From Lachnospiraceae bacterium (GTDB lineage Bacteria > Bacillota > Clostridia > Lachnospirales > Lachnospiraceae), in assembly GCA_900766815.1 (NCBI GenBank), contig CAAFWV010000042.1:1-34524 (forward strand): DNA of 34,524 nt. The letters run 5' to 3'. Position numbers and translations under genes: made by a program. The notes beneath the pieces are model-generated. The model made no database searches. It was not told the origin of the DNA and was given only the letters and a program-made list of their open reading frames with translations. Each line of letters opens with the position of its first letter. The stretch's first letter is position 1. Below are positions 1 to 8,810 of this stretch, piece by piece.

Positions 1-2345
1 AGGACCTTAACAAGGCGCTGATTAATGCAGAGGACGAAGCTAAGAGAATGGGTGATGAATATGTGTCGGTTGAGCATTTGATGCTTACCATGATCGCAAG
101 CCCCAACAGAGAGGTTAAGGCGATATTCAACGAATACGGCATTACCCGTGACCGCTTCCTGCAGGTTCTGTCAGGGGTGCGTGGAAATCAGCGCGTGACC
201 TCGGACAATCCTGAGGCAACCTATGATACTCTGGAAAAGTATGGTGAGGACCTCGTAGAGAAAGCCAGACAGCAAAAGATGGATCCTGTCATTGGACGAG
301 ACAGCGAGATAAGGAATGTCATTCGAATCCTTTCAAGGAAGACCAAGAACAATCCTGTCCTTATAGGTGAGCCCGGCGTGGGAAAAACCGCAGTGGTTGA
401 GGGTCTGGCTCAGCGTATAGCTAATGAGGATGTTCCCGAGGGGCTTAAGAATAAGAAGGTATTCTCTCTCGATATGGGAGCTCTTGTGGCCGGTGCTAAA
501 TACAGAGGAGAATTCGAGGAGAGATTAAAGGCCGTACTTGAGGATGTTAAGAATTCCAATGGTGAGATAATCCTATTCATCGATGAGTTACATACAATTG
601 TCGGAGCCGGCAAGACAGACGGTGCATTGGATGCCGGCAATATGCTTAAGCCTATGCTTGCCAGGGGTGAACTGCACTGTATCGGTGCCACCACTCTTGA
701 TGAGTATAGGATGTATATAGAGAAGGATGCGGCTCTGGAGCGTAGATTCCAGCCTGTGCAGGTGGATGAGCCTACTGTTGAGGATGCAATCTCTATCCTG
801 CGTGGTCTGAAGGAGAGGTATGAGAACTACCACCACGTTAAGATTATGGACAATGCCCTTGTCAGCGCTGCGACCTTGTCAAACAGATATATCAGCGACA
901 GATTCCTGCCGGATAAGGCCATAGACCTCGTGGATGAAGCCTGCGCCCTGATAAAGACGGATATGGAATCCATGCCTGCTGAAATGGATGAGATGAACCG
1001 TAAGATTATGCAGTTGCAGATTGAAGAGGCAGCCCTTAAGAAGGAGGATGATAATCTCTCTAAGGAACGTCTGTCAGACCTACAGAGGGAGCTGGCCGAG
1101 CTTCAGGATGAGTATAGCGTCAGAAAAGCGCAGCTCGACAGTGAGAAGTCTGCAGCCAAGAAGCTCTCTGACCTAAGAGAAGAGAGAGAACGTCTGAAGA
1201 ATGAGATAGAACTCGCTAAGAGAAACGGTGATTATGAAAAAGCGGGAGAACTGGAATATGGTAAGCTCCCGGCTGTTATTAAGCAACTGGAGACAGAGGA
1301 ATCAGCTCTTAAGAACAGAGATATGACTCTGGTACATGAGGCTGTAACAGAAGAGGAGATAGCTAAGATTATATCAAGGTGGACCGGAATACCTGTTGCA
1401 AAGCTTACCGAGTCAGAGAGAAGCAAGACACTGCACTTAGACGAGGAACTTCATAAGAGGGTAATCGGTCAGGATGACGGCGTAACTAAGGTAACAGAAG
1501 CCATTATCCGTTCCAAGGCAGGTATCAAGGACCCAACCAAACCGATTGGTTCATTCCTGTTCCTTGGCCCTACAGGTGTAGGTAAAACAGAGCTGGCCAA
1601 GAGTCTGGCTGCGGCACTTTTCGATGATGAGAATAACATGGTTCGAATCGATATGTCGGAGTATATGGAGAAGTACTCCGTATCAAGACTTATCGGAGCG
1701 CCTCCGGGATATGTTGGATATGAAGAGGGCGGTCAGTTGACAGAGGCTGTCAGACGTAAGCCATATTCCGTTGTACTCTTTGATGAGATAGAAAAGGCAC
1801 ACCCGGACGTATTCAATGTACTTTTACAGGTGCTTGATGACGGCAGAATCACTGACAGTCAGGGAAGGACGGTAGACTTCAAGAATACTATTCTTATCAT
1901 GACATCAAATATCGGTGCGGATTATCTGCTCGAGGGAATAGATGAGAACGGAAATATCAAGGCAGATGCCGAGAATATGGTGCTTGAGTCCCTGCATGGA
2001 CATTTCAGACCCGAGTTCCTGAACCGCCTGGATGAGATTATCATGTTCAAGCCACTGACCAAGGATAATATCGGCGGCATCATCAATTTAATAACAGATG
2101 ATCTTAATAAGAGACTGGCAGACAGAGATCTTACAATCAGACTTAGCGATGAGGCTAAGCGCTACATTGTAGACCACGGCTATGACCCGGTATACGGTGC
2201 AAGACCGCTTAAGAGATATATGACCAAATATGTTGAGACGCTGTCAGCGAAGCTTATCCTGTCAGGAGATGTATCGGAAGGAGATATAATCGAGATTGAC
2301 GTAAGTGGCGGCGAACTGATAGCCCGGGTGGTTAAGAAGGCCTGA
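1..2345 (+). CDS. clpB: ClpB protein disaggregase (5' end missing)
   Basis: ClpB is an ATP-driven hexameric chaperone that, with DnaK/DnaJ/GrpE, threads and rescues aggregated proteins in the cytoplasm. The frame is open from base 3, so the gene starts before the window; only the end of the Clp N domain is present. Counting from the Met at 48, the first AAA+ Walker A (GEPGVGKT) is near residue 107 and its Walker B (ILFIDE) near 175. A long charged coiled-coil middle domain lies at about 320-450, with the GDYEKAGELEYG stretch typical of ClpB. SRWTGIPVAKL follows, then the second Walker A (GPTGVGKT) near 508. The long middle domain and absence of a ClpP-docking IGF-type loop argue against ClpC or ClpA. 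It ends just before a two-way terminator. Identification is secure. Confidence 0.95.
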   Translation, partial: DLNKALINAEDEAKRMGDEYVSVEHLMLTMIASPNREVKAIFNEYGITRDRFLQVLSGVRGNQRVTSDNPEATYDTLEKYGEDLVEKARQQKMDPVIGRDSEIRNVIRILSRKTKNNPVLIGEPGVGKTAVVEGLAQRIANEDVPEGLKNKKVFSLDMGALVAGAKYRGEFEERLKAVLEDVKNSNGEIILFIDELHTIVGAGKTDGALDAGNMLKPMLARGELHCIGATTLDEYRMYIEKDAALERRFQPVQVDEPTVEDAISILRGLKERYENYHHVKIMDNALVSAATLSNRYISDRFLPDKAIDLVDEACALIKTDMESMPAEMDEMNRKIMQLQIEEAALKKEDDNLSKERLSDLQRELAELQDEYSVRKAQLDSEKSAAKKLSDLREERERLKNEIELAKRNGDYEKAGELEYGKLPAVIKQLETEESALKNRDMTLVHEAVTEEEIAKIISRWTGIPVAKLTESERSKTLHLDEELHKRVIGQDDGVTKVTEAIIRSKAGIKDPTKPIGSFLFLGPTGVGKTELAKSLAAALFDDENNMVRIDMSEYMEKYSVSRLIGAPPGYVGYEEGGQLTEAVRRKPYSVVLFDEIEKAHPDVFNVLLQVLDDGRITDSQGRTVDFKNTILIMTSNIGADYLLEGIDENGNIKADAENMVLESLHGHFRPEFLNRLDEIIMFKPLTKDNIGGIINLITDDLNKRLADRDLTIRLSDEAKRYIVDHGYDPVYGARPLKRYMTKYVETLSAKLILSGDVSEGDIIEIDVSGGELIARVVKKA

Positions 2346-2385
2346 GAATCTAAGCCATTCCCAATAGAATACAGATAATAATGCA

Positions 2386-2419
2386 AAAGAGCCCCGGACT
2401 GAGTGTCTAGGGGCTCTTT
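2386..2419. terminator. Bidirectional intrinsic terminator clpB / yczE-like gene
   Basis: A perfect 10-bp stem (AAAGAGCCCC at 2386-2395 with GGGGCTCTTT at 2410-2419) and a 14-nt loop lie between two convergent genes. The stem ends in T on both strands, so it can stop transcription from clpB and from the minus-strand membrane protein gene. Confidence 0.85.
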
Positions 2420-2423
2420 CATA

Positions 2424-3077
2424 TTAAATATTTGATACATCCTTACCATACAGCAGTGGACGGGCGCACTTAACATTGAAGAAGTCAATAAGGGGACCCA
2501 TGAAGAAGGCTGTAAAGATTGTTCCGATGCCTGCGAAGGTTGGAATATCCTTCATAACTCCACCACCTGCAAGGAATAAAATAACACCTATTATCACACA
2601 GCAGACATCAGTTGATACCCTTATCCATTTGAAGGGGCCGATGTGCCATTTGTCAGCCATGGTGATTGCAATGGAATCATAGGTTGATACACCGAGGTCG
2701 GCTGTCATATAAAGTGCCGATGCAAAGCATAATAACACAACACCTATTATCAAACTCAATGTCCTAATTATTAAATTAGGATTAGAGAATATGCTCTGTA
2801 GGAATGCATATGTGAACTGAGTGATATATCCTAACAGGAACAGGTTGATAAAGGTTGCAATACCGATGTTCTTGCGATTGAATATGAGACTGAATAACAG
2901 GAGTACGATATTGGCTATCATGTACAGTGTTCCGAAGGAAATCGGAATGGCTGTATTCAGTCCGCTCATGAATGCCTGAAAGGGATCAACACCGAAGGCA
3001 GCGAGCTTGAAGATTCCGACGCAGATACCGCTAAGTATTACGCCAAAGAATGACATTAGAACTCTTTTTTTCAACAT
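2424..3077 (-). CDS. YczE/YyaS/YitT-family membrane protein
   Basis: A 217-residue integral membrane protein with about five or six hydrophobic helices. The order of features resembles the YczE/YyaS/YitT group: an N-terminal helix with LAAFGVDPFQAFMSGL, a loop LIFNRKNIGIATFINLFLLG, and a repeat-like second half with LGVSTYDSIAITMA. These proteins are predicted transporters or export-related membrane proteins; in Bacillus subtilis YczE supports surfactin production, but no general substrate is known. The start has a strong AGAGGAGGAA site seven bases upstream (complement of 3085-3090). The gene is single, transcribed away from the DUF4250 gene, and stops at the shared terminator with clpB. The family call is good; function is unknown. 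Confidence 0.8.
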   Translation of the reverse strand: MLKKRVLMSFFGVILSGICVGIFKLAAFGVDPFQAFMSGLNTAIPISFGTLYMIANIVLLLFSLIFNRKNIGIATFINLFLLGYITQFTYAFLQSIFSNPNLIIRTLSLIIGVVLLCFASALYMTADLGVSTYDSIAITMADKWHIGPFKWIRVSTDVCCVIIGVILFLAGGGVMKDIPTFAGIGTIFTAFFMGPLIDFFNVKCARPLLYGKDVSNI

Positions 3078-3127
3078 TTTCTTTTCCTCCTCTATGGTCA
3101 GGCTACATTTTGCCGAAAACCTTGTCT

Positions 3128-3156
3128 ATATTATCATTATTTCCACGATTTGATAA
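3128..3156 (-). promoter_or_regulatory. Probable promoter of the yczE-like gene
   Basis: On the minus strand TTATCA (3151-3156) and TAATAT (3128-3133) are separated by 17 bases. Each matches the housekeeping consensus at four of six positions. Its -35 end overlaps the inverted repeat at 3153-3175. Confidence 0.4.
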
Positions 3157-3175
3157 GTATTTATGGTATACTTAT
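3153..3175. repeat. Inverted repeat in divergent promoter region
   Basis: ATAAGTAT (3153-3160) and ATACTTAT (3168-3175) are perfect 8-bp arms with a 7-base spacer. The repeat covers the extended -10 of the rightward promoter and touches the -35 of the leftward one, a fitting place for a repressor to control both genes. Confidence 0.55.
3162..3172 (+). promoter_or_regulatory. Extended -10 promoter for the DUF4250 gene
   Basis: TATGG followed directly by TATACT is a full extended -10 element, which can work without a good -35. No convincing -35 lies 16-18 bases upstream. The predicted start of transcription is near 3179, about 65 bases before the DUF4250 gene. Confidence 0.4.
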
Positions 3176-3243
3176 TTAGAAATATTTCGATTCGTTTCAA
3201 TATGTTTCGGGAATAAAATATCAGATTAAGGAAGGCAGAATAT

Positions 3244-3417
3244 ATGATTCCATCAGATCCGATTATGCTATTAAGCTTTCTTAACCTTAAACTTAGGGAT
3301 GAATATGATGATTTGGACAGCCTTTGCAGAGGGCTTGACGTGAGCAGGGAAGAGCTTGAGAGCAAGCTTAAGGCAGTAGGCTACAGATATAATAAAGAGT
3401 TAAATCAGTTCAAATAA
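3244..3417 (+). CDS. DUF4250-domain micro-protein, 57 residues
   Basis: A short gene encoding a 57-residue acidic, helical protein beginning MIPSDPIMLLSFLNLKLRDE and ending in a Tyr-rich VGYRYNKELNQFK. The pattern (MIP-D-P-MLLS at the start, LD-LC--LD at the middle, a G-Y-Y-----NQF end) matches the DUF4250 family as I know it from Clostridia; its function is unknown. The ribosome site AGGAAGG (3229-3235) is eight bases before the ATG. It lies 86 bases before rarA in the same direction and may share its transcript. The central part could form a small helix-turn-helix-like bundle, but this is speculation. Confidence 0.8.
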   Translation: MIPSDPIMLLSFLNLKLRDEYDDLDSLCRGLDVSREELESKLKAVGYRYNKELNQFK

Positions 3418-3503
3418 GATGATATGAGCCTTGAACGGGGGGATGCCCGGATAACAGGGCGAAAACCAAAGTAATTGATGACAGACAGGCAAGTGGGCAT
3501 TAT

Positions 3504-4841
3504 ATGGATTTATTTGACTATATGAGGGAGACGACCTATAAGAAGGAATCGCCTCTCGCTGACAGAATGAGACCGACGACGATAGAAGAGGTTGTGGGTC
3601 AGAAGCATATTATTGGTAAGGATAAGCTGTTATATCGCGCAATTAAGGCGGACAAGTTAAGCTCAGTTATTTTCTACGGACCACCGGGTACGGGCAAGAC
3701 GACGCTTGCCAAGGTTGTAGCCAATACAACCAGCAGTGAGTTCGTCCAGATTAATGCCACAAGCTCCGGCAAGAAGGAGATGGAGGAGGTTGTATCAAGG
3801 GCTAAGGATAACCTTGGTATGTACGGTAAGAAGACCATCCTCTTCATAGATGAGATTCATAGATTCAACAAGGGACAGCAGGACTACCTGTTACCTTTTG
3901 TTGAGGACGGAACAGTAATTCTTATTGGTGCAACTACAGAGAACCCATTCTTTGAGGTAAATGGGGCGCTGATATCAAGGTCTCAGATATTTGAGCTAAA
4001 GCCGTTATCGATTGACGATATTAAGGAGCTTATTACAAGAGCTCTTACCGATGAAGAGAAGGGGTTAGGAATATACAAGGCAGATATTGATGAGGATGCT
4101 CTTGAATCATTGGCTGATATCTGCGGGGGAGATGCAAGACATGCACTCAATGCAATTGAGCTTGCCGTGCTTACCACCGATGCCGGTGATGATGGCAAGG
4201 TTCATATCACAATGTCTGTAATAGAGGACTGTGTCCAGCGTAAGGTTGTGAGGTTTGATAAGAACGGTGACAATCATTATGATACGATATCGGCTTTTAT
4301 CAAGAGCATGAGGGGGTCGGACCCGGATGCTGCACTGTATTATCTGGCAAGAATGATATATGCGGGAGAGGACCCCAAGTTCATAGCAAGAAGAATCATG
4401 ATATGTGCTTCGGAGGATGTGGGTAATGCAGACCCTCAGGCTCTCCAGATAGCGGTGGCGGCAAGCCTTACTGTGGAGAGAGTGGGACTGCCTGAAGGGC
4501 AGTATGCCCTCGCGCAGGCAGCAAGCTATGTTGCAACGGCACCCAAGTCGAATGCCTGCTGCGGATACTTTGAAGCTTTAGATGAGGTAAGGCGAAGCGG
4601 TTCGCTTCCGATTCCGCCACACTTACAGGATGCACACTATAAAGGAGCTGAGAAATTGGGCAGAGGAACAGGATACAAATATGCACACGATTATCCCAAT
4701 AATTACGTAAAACAGCAGTATCTTCCATATGAACTTACAGGCAGAGAATTCTACCATCCATCAGGTAATGGATATGAGGTAAAAATCAGAGAACATATGG
4801 CAAGAATCAAAAGGGAAGCGATTGCGCAAGAAGATGAATAA
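3504..4841 (+). CDS. rarA: Replication-associated recombination protein RarA (MgsA)
   Basis: A 445-residue AAA+ ATPase of the RarA/MgsA/WRNIP1 family, which acts at stalled replication forks and single-strand gaps. It starts with the family's SPLADRMRPTTIEEVVGQ box, has Walker A GPPGTGKT at residues 59-66, Walker B ILFIDEIHRF near 111-120, sensor 1 in IGATTENPFFEVN, and the sensor-2 GDARHALNAIE segment. The C-terminal half (from about 250) is the family's oligomerisation region with YYLARMIYAGEDPKFIARR and PKSNACCGYFEA. Full length for the family. The ribosome site before 3504 is weak, but no earlier in-frame start is better. A short GC hairpin (GCCC/GGGC) lies in the 86-base leader; I assign no role to it. 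Confidence 0.95.
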   Translation: MDLFDYMRETTYKKESPLADRMRPTTIEEVVGQKHIIGKDKLLYRAIKADKLSSVIFYGPPGTGKTTLAKVVANTTSSEFVQINATSSGKKEMEEVVSRAKDNLGMYGKKTILFIDEIHRFNKGQQDYLLPFVEDGTVILIGATTENPFFEVNGALISRSQIFELKPLSIDDIKELITRALTDEEKGLGIYKADIDEDALESLADICGGDARHALNAIELAVLTTDAGDDGKVHITMSVIEDCVQRKVVRFDKNGDNHYDTISAFIKSMRGSDPDAALYYLARMIYAGEDPKFIARRIMICASEDVGNADPQALQIAVAASLTVERVGLPEGQYALAQAASYVATAPKSNACCGYFEALDEVRRSGSLPIPPHLQDAHYKGAEKLGRGTGYKYAHDYPNNYVKQQYLPYELTGREFYHPSGNGYEVKIREHMARIKREAIAQEDE

Positions 4842-4850
4842 TGGTAAAAT
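4822..4850 (+). promoter_or_regulatory. Possible promoter of malic enzyme gene
   Basis: TTGCGC (4822-4827) and TAAAAT (4845-4850) are 17 bases apart, and TG stands one base before the -10 (extended -10). The -35 matches only TTG. It overlaps the 3' end of rarA. Weak but the best candidate in this gap. Confidence 0.3.
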
Positions 4851-4908
4851 TTTATACAGTGTGAGTAAGGGGCGGTTTTGCCCTATTAAATAAAGTGAGG
4901 AGATTGTT

Positions 4909-6060
4909 ATGACAACAGGTGAGAAGGCAATGGAACTGCATAAGCAGTGGCAGGGTAAGATAGAAACAGTAGCTAAGAGCAAGGTTAAGTCAAGAGAAGA
5001 CCTGGCTCTTGCATATACTCCGGGTGTAGCCGAGCCTTGTAAGGCGATAGCTAAGGACAAGGAGCTGGCTTACACATATACAATGAAGGCTAATACAATT
5101 GCGGTTGTTTCTGATGGAAGTGCGGTTCTTGGACTTGGCAATATCGGAGCCGAGGCTGCAATGCCTGTAATGGAAGGCAAGGCAGTGCTTTTCAAGGAGT
5201 TTGGTGGAGTGAATGCAGTACCCATCTGTCTGGATACACAGGACACAGAAGAGATAATCAAGACAGTGACTTATCTTGCACCGACTTTTGGCGGTATCAA
5301 TCTTGAGGATATCTCAGCACCGAGATGTTTCGAAATTGAGCAGAGGCTTAAGGAGACACTGGATATCCCGGTATTCCATGATGACCAGCATGGTACAGCT
5401 ATCGTTGTACTGTCAGCAACCATCAATGCTCTTAAGATTATCGGCAAGGACAAGGCTGAATGTAAGGTTATCGTAAACGGTGCAGGCAGCGCAGGAGTTG
5501 CAATCACTAAGCTTCTCTTAAGCTACGGCTTTAAGAATATAATCATGGTTGACAGAACAGGTGCTATTGCATCTGACAGAACAGGACTTAACTGGTCTAA
5601 GCAGGAGATGCTTGAGCTCACCAATCCTAATGATGAGAAGGGCAGCCTGGCAGACGTTATGAAGGGCGCGGACATCTTCGTTGGAGTGTCAGCTCCTAAT
5701 ACAGTGACACAGGATATGGTCAGAAGCATGGCTAAGGATCCAATAATCTTCGCCATGAGCAATCCTATTCCTGAGATTATGCCGGATGAAGCGAAGGCAG
5801 CGGGAGCAAGAATCGTTGGAACAGGAAGGTCAGACTTCCCGAACCAGATTAATAACGTAGTGGCTTTCCCGGGAATCTTCAAGGGAGCGCTTGAGGGAAG
5901 AGCTAAGCAGATAACAGAGGAGATGAAGCTTGCCGCAGCTGAGGCTATCGCAAGCCTTGTGTCAGATGATGAACTTTGTGAAGATATGATAATGCCTGAG
6001 GCATTTGATCCTAGAGTAGCAGACCTTGTGGCAGAGGCTGTTAAGGCTCACATCAAATAG
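4909..6060 (+). CDS. NAD(P)-dependent malic enzyme (malate to pyruvate)
   Basis: Oxidative decarboxylation of L-malate to pyruvate and CO2 with reduction of NAD(P), in the cytoplasm; it links C4 acids to pyruvate. The 383-residue protein is the short bacterial form without a phosphotransacetylase tail. Visible signatures are LAYTPGVAEPC with catalytic Tyr36, KANTIAVVSDGSAVLGLGNI, the active-site Lys91 in MEGKAVLFKEFGG, metal ligands in NLEDISAPRCFEIE and VFHDDQHGTA, the dinucleotide fold GAGSAG near 188, and AMSNPIPEI. GAGGAG stands nine bases before the ATG. It appears to be its own transcript between rarA and a chemoreceptor. Choice of NAD or NADP cannot be read reliably here. Confidence 0.93.
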   Translation: MTTGEKAMELHKQWQGKIETVAKSKVKSREDLALAYTPGVAEPCKAIAKDKELAYTYTMKANTIAVVSDGSAVLGLGNIGAEAAMPVMEGKAVLFKEFGGVNAVPICLDTQDTEEIIKTVTYLAPTFGGINLEDISAPRCFEIEQRLKETLDIPVFHDDQHGTAIVVLSATINALKIIGKDKAECKVIVNGAGSAGVAITKLLLSYGFKNIIMVDRTGAIASDRTGLNWSKQEMLELTNPNDEKGSLADVMKGADIFVGVSAPNTVTQDMVRSMAKDPIIFAMSNPIPEIMPDEAKAAGARIVGTGRSDFPNQINNVVAFPGIFKGALEGRAKQITEEMKLAAAEAIASLVSDDELCEDMIMPEAFDPRVADLVAEAVKAHIK

Positions 6061-6150
6061 GTATTATGATACATATTATCCGGAGAAGGTATTAGCATCA
6101 GCCGGGTATATTGACATTAATAAACCGGGGTTAGAGATTAAGAGGGTTGT

Positions 6151-8241
6151 ATGGCAAAGAAACAGAAGAATTCGAAACCGAAGGGAACAGGTGTTAAGAC
6201 AGTCAAAGAGAAGGACGTAGTGTTCTTCCGCAGTATCCGCTTCAGGATGCTGCTGGGCTTCCTGGTTCCCATTATCTGCATTATAGTGGTAAGCCAAGTA
6301 TCACTTAACAAGAGTAAAAGCGCGATAATTAACAATTATCAGGATGCCAGTGAGCAGACCATAGACATGATTGAGCAGTATGTGGGACTGATTGTCACAA
6401 GTGAGAAGGCAGGCTTCAAGACCTACCTTACCGACGCGGATATGAAGACCTATACTTCAAGAGTCGGAAGTGAAGAGAACCATGGAAGTCTTCAGAAGTC
6501 TCTGAACGATAAGGTCAGAAACCAATGTACACTGGATGATAAGCTTGCCAGTGTACAGTTCGTCATGAATAACGATGACAGCTTCGCAGTAAGTTCAACA
6601 CCTCTTAAGGGCAATGCACTTGATGCATACAAGGCTACAGTCCAGGGTGGTATAGCTTCAGCCAATGAATATGACTGGATGGTATTCGGTGTGGATGAAG
6701 AGTCTGATGAGGTTCTGGGAATTGACAGCTCGACCTATTCATTAAGAATGGTTAAGGTGTTCAGCAAGAACTGTATCATTATTCTGAATATCAAGAGAAC
6801 AGTAATAGAAGATGCTCTTCAGTCACTCAATCCCGGCGAAGGCGGCGTAGTTGCCATAGTTACCAGAGACGGTGTGGAATGCTTCGCTACAGAGGAGGCT
6901 GCAGCACTCGGCATGGATGTATCCGAGAGCGAATATTATAAGGCTTCAATGACCTCAGGTGAGGAGAGCGGTGCGTCAACAATAAGCATTGACGGTAACG
7001 AGTACCTGTACATATTCAAGACCTTGTCTGTAGGCGACTCGGCAGTGGTAGCTCTGATTCCGCAGGCAAGACTGTTAGCTGAGACATCTGAGATAAGGAT
7101 GCTCTCAATGATAATCACTGTGGTAGCCATTGTGCTGTCGCTGCTCATCTGCATGATTATCTCCAGACAGATGTTTGGTACCATCGAATATATCAGAAGA
7201 CAGCTTAAGAAGGTGGCTAAGGGAGACCTTACCGTACATCTTAGGGCGGCGCGTAAGGACGAGCTGGGCAATCTGTGTGAGAGTGTCAATGAGACTGTGG
7301 AGAATGTGAAGAACCTCATTGTCAAGGTTAATGATGTCAGCCACGAGCTCACGGAGTCTGCAGAGCATGTACAGTCAAGCTCTGAAGGACTCGAGCAGGC
7401 TAGTAATGTAATTAAGGATGTGGTAGATACCTTCGCAGAGGGCGCAGGCAAGCTCGATATCGGTGCAACCGACTGTATGAATCAGATGGACAACCTGTCC
7501 GGTAAAATCGCATCAGTCAGCACCAACGCAGGTGAGATCAGTAAACTGACTAATGTAACCCAGACATCCATCGAGACCGGAATTGCTTCTATGAAGGAGC
7601 TTACAAGCTCGGCTGAATCAACTGCTGAGATTACCAAGAGTGTAATCAGCAATGTTGAGGATCTCGCTGTGAAGTCAAGGTCAATTGATAAGATAATCAA
7701 TGCAATCAATGAGATAGCAGAGCAGACCAACCTCTTATCCCTCAATGCTTCAATTGAGGCAGCAAGAGCAGGTCAGGCAGGAAGAGGCTTCGCTGTAGTT
7801 GCTCAGGAGATAAGATCTCTGGCAGACCAGTGTCTGGAGTTCTCCGGACAGATATCAGCAATCACCAATGAGATTGTGGGTCAGACCGGTCAGGTAGTAG
7901 AGATAGCAAGAGAAGCCGACAATATCGTTAGCAACCAGAGTATGGCAGTGTCAGCTACTACTGACAGCTTCCATGATATCGAAAGACAGGTTGACAGCCT
8001 CATAGCTGCACTGGATACAATCACAAGCAATGTAGATGAGATGAGTGACTCTAAGAACAGAACACTTCAGGCTATCGAAGATATTGGTGATGTATCCAAT
8101 AAGACAGCTGAGGGAGCTGAAAGCGTGAATGCTTCCGTTGAGAGCCAGCTAAGCGGCGTAGAAGCCCTGGCCGAGGCAGCCAACAAGCTTCGTGGCAGAG
8201 CTAACGAGCTGACCGAGATACTGGCAGTATTTAAGGTGTGA
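6151..8241 (+). CDS. Methyl-accepting chemotaxis protein (Cache type)
   Basis: A 696-residue transmembrane chemoreceptor feeding CheA/CheW. The basic cytoplasmic tail is followed by a first membrane helix at about 33-51, an extracellular sensor domain of roughly 260 residues of probable double-Cache type, and a second helix at about 316-337. A HAMP segment with KKVAKGDLTVHL and a long coiled coil follow. The conserved signalling tip EQTNLLSLNASIEAARAGQ lies near 525-543, then GRGFAVVAQEI. There is no C-terminal pentapeptide for CheR tethering. The sensor domain lacks the RxWY amino-acid signature of the second receptor in this window, so its ligand is unknown. AGAGGG precedes the ATG. The 90-base upstream gap shows no convincing promoter. 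Confidence 0.93.
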   Translation: MAKKQKNSKPKGTGVKTVKEKDVVFFRSIRFRMLLGFLVPIICIIVVSQVSLNKSKSAIINNYQDASEQTIDMIEQYVGLIVTSEKAGFKTYLTDADMKTYTSRVGSEENHGSLQKSLNDKVRNQCTLDDKLASVQFVMNNDDSFAVSSTPLKGNALDAYKATVQGGIASANEYDWMVFGVDEESDEVLGIDSSTYSLRMVKVFSKNCIIILNIKRTVIEDALQSLNPGEGGVVAIVTRDGVECFATEEAAALGMDVSESEYYKASMTSGEESGASTISIDGNEYLYIFKTLSVGDSAVVALIPQARLLAETSEIRMLSMIITVVAIVLSLLICMIISRQMFGTIEYIRRQLKKVAKGDLTVHLRAARKDELGNLCESVNETVENVKNLIVKVNDVSHELTESAEHVQSSSEGLEQASNVIKDVVDTFAEGAGKLDIGATDCMNQMDNLSGKIASVSTNAGEISKLTNVTQTSIETGIASMKELTSSAESTAEITKSVISNVEDLAVKSRSIDKIINAINEIAEQTNLLSLNASIEAARAGQAGRGFAVVAQEIRSLADQCLEFSGQISAITNEIVGQTGQVVEIAREADNIVSNQSMAVSATTDSFHDIERQVDSLIAALDTITSNVDEMSDSKNRTLQAIEDIGDVSNKTAEGAESVNASVESQLSGVEALAEAANKLRGRANELTEILAVFKV

Positions 8242-8252
8242 GAATAATAATT

Positions 8253-8280
8253 AAAGCCCCGTGAATGTCACGGGGCTTTT
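8253..8280. terminator. Bidirectional intrinsic terminator, chemoreceptor / mscL
   Basis: A perfect 12-bp stem AAAGCCCCGTGA (8253-8264) with TCACGGGGCTTT (8268-8279) and a 3-base loop, with a T run at the right and an A run at the left. It separates two convergent genes and can serve both. Confidence 0.9.
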
Positions 8281-8282
8281 GG

Positions 8283-8693
8283 TTATTCTGTCAGTTCTGA
8301 TGTGCAGTGAGGGCATCTGGTTGCATCTATTGCAATCTCGCTCTTGCAGTAAGGGCACTTCTTGGTGGTTTTGGCAGGAGTATCCTTCTTCTTAAGCTTA
8401 GAGCCGGCATTATTAATTGTTCTTACAATGATGAACACGATTAATGCCATGATTAAGAAATTGATTACTGCTGTAATGAAATTGCCGTAATAGAGAACCA
8501 CATCTTTGGTGATATTCCACTGATATTTGTCAAAGTTCATTCCACCGAATAATCCGAGCAATGGTGTAATAATATCATTCACAAGCGATGTTACGATTCC
8601 GGTGAAGGCGCCACCGATAATAACACCGACTGCCATATCCATCACATTGCCTCTGGCAATGAATTTCTTGAACTCTTCAAAGAACTTCTTCAT
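8283..8693 (-). CDS. mscL: Large-conductance mechanosensitive channel MscL with zinc ribbon
   Basis: A homopentameric channel of the inner membrane that opens at high membrane tension to release solutes on osmotic downshock. The 136-residue protein begins with the amphipathic MKKFFEEFKKFIARGNVMDM, then the pore helix AVGVIIGGAFTGIVTSLVND, a short outer loop, and the second helix NFITAVINFLIMALIVFIIV. The C-terminal extension CPYCKSEIAIDATRCPHC is a four-cysteine zinc ribbon, common in Firmicute MscL and absent from the E. coli protein. The ribosome site GGAGGGA is just before the ATG. It follows hipA on the same strand but has its own promoter candidate. Confidence 0.95.
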   Translation of the reverse strand: MKKFFEEFKKFIARGNVMDMAVGVIIGGAFTGIVTSLVNDIITPLLGLFGGMNFDKYQWNITKDVVLYYGNFITAVINFLIMALIVFIIVRTINNAGSKLKKKDTPAKTTKKCPYCKSEIAIDATRCPHCTSELTE

Positions 8694-8735
8694 AGCTTCC
8701 CTCCATAATATATTTGGTTACAATCGTACTAACAA

Positions 8736-8764
8736 ATAATAGCATAATGGGTGAAGAATATCCA
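8736..8764 (-). promoter_or_regulatory. Probable mscL promoter
   Basis: On the minus strand TGGATA (8759-8764) is 17 bases from TATTAT (8736-8741), and the bases TATGC directly before the -10 give a full extended -10 element. The predicted leader is about 35 bases. Confidence 0.5.
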
Positions 8765-8771
8765 TAGGCCG

Positions 8772-8781
8772 GGTCATGACC
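8772..8781. repeat. Perfect 10-bp palindrome between hipA and mscL
   Basis: GGTCATGACC is a perfect palindrome in the 117-base gap between hipA and mscL, just upstream of the mscL -35. It could be an operator; there is no T run to make it a terminator. Confidence 0.35.
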
Positions 8782-8810
8782 AATGAAATCATGTGGGATT
8801 GGGAATCATA

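Noticed and set aside
410..694. Open frames antisense to clpB, and similar ones opposite most other genes
   Set aside because: They are low-complexity Ser/Leu-rich shadows of the true coding frames, lack ribosome sites and resemble nothing.
1..2345. ClpC instead of ClpB
   Set aside because: The middle domain is long and has the ClpB-type GDYEKAGELEYG sequence, and no ClpP-binding loop is visible.
3150..3172. TTGATA with TATACT as a standard promoter for DUF4250
   Set aside because: The spacer is only 11 bases; the extended -10 explanation is better.
4870..4883. Small GGGC/GCCC hairpin before malic enzyme as a regulatory element
   Set aside because: Only four or five pairs, no T run and no match to a known riboswitch.
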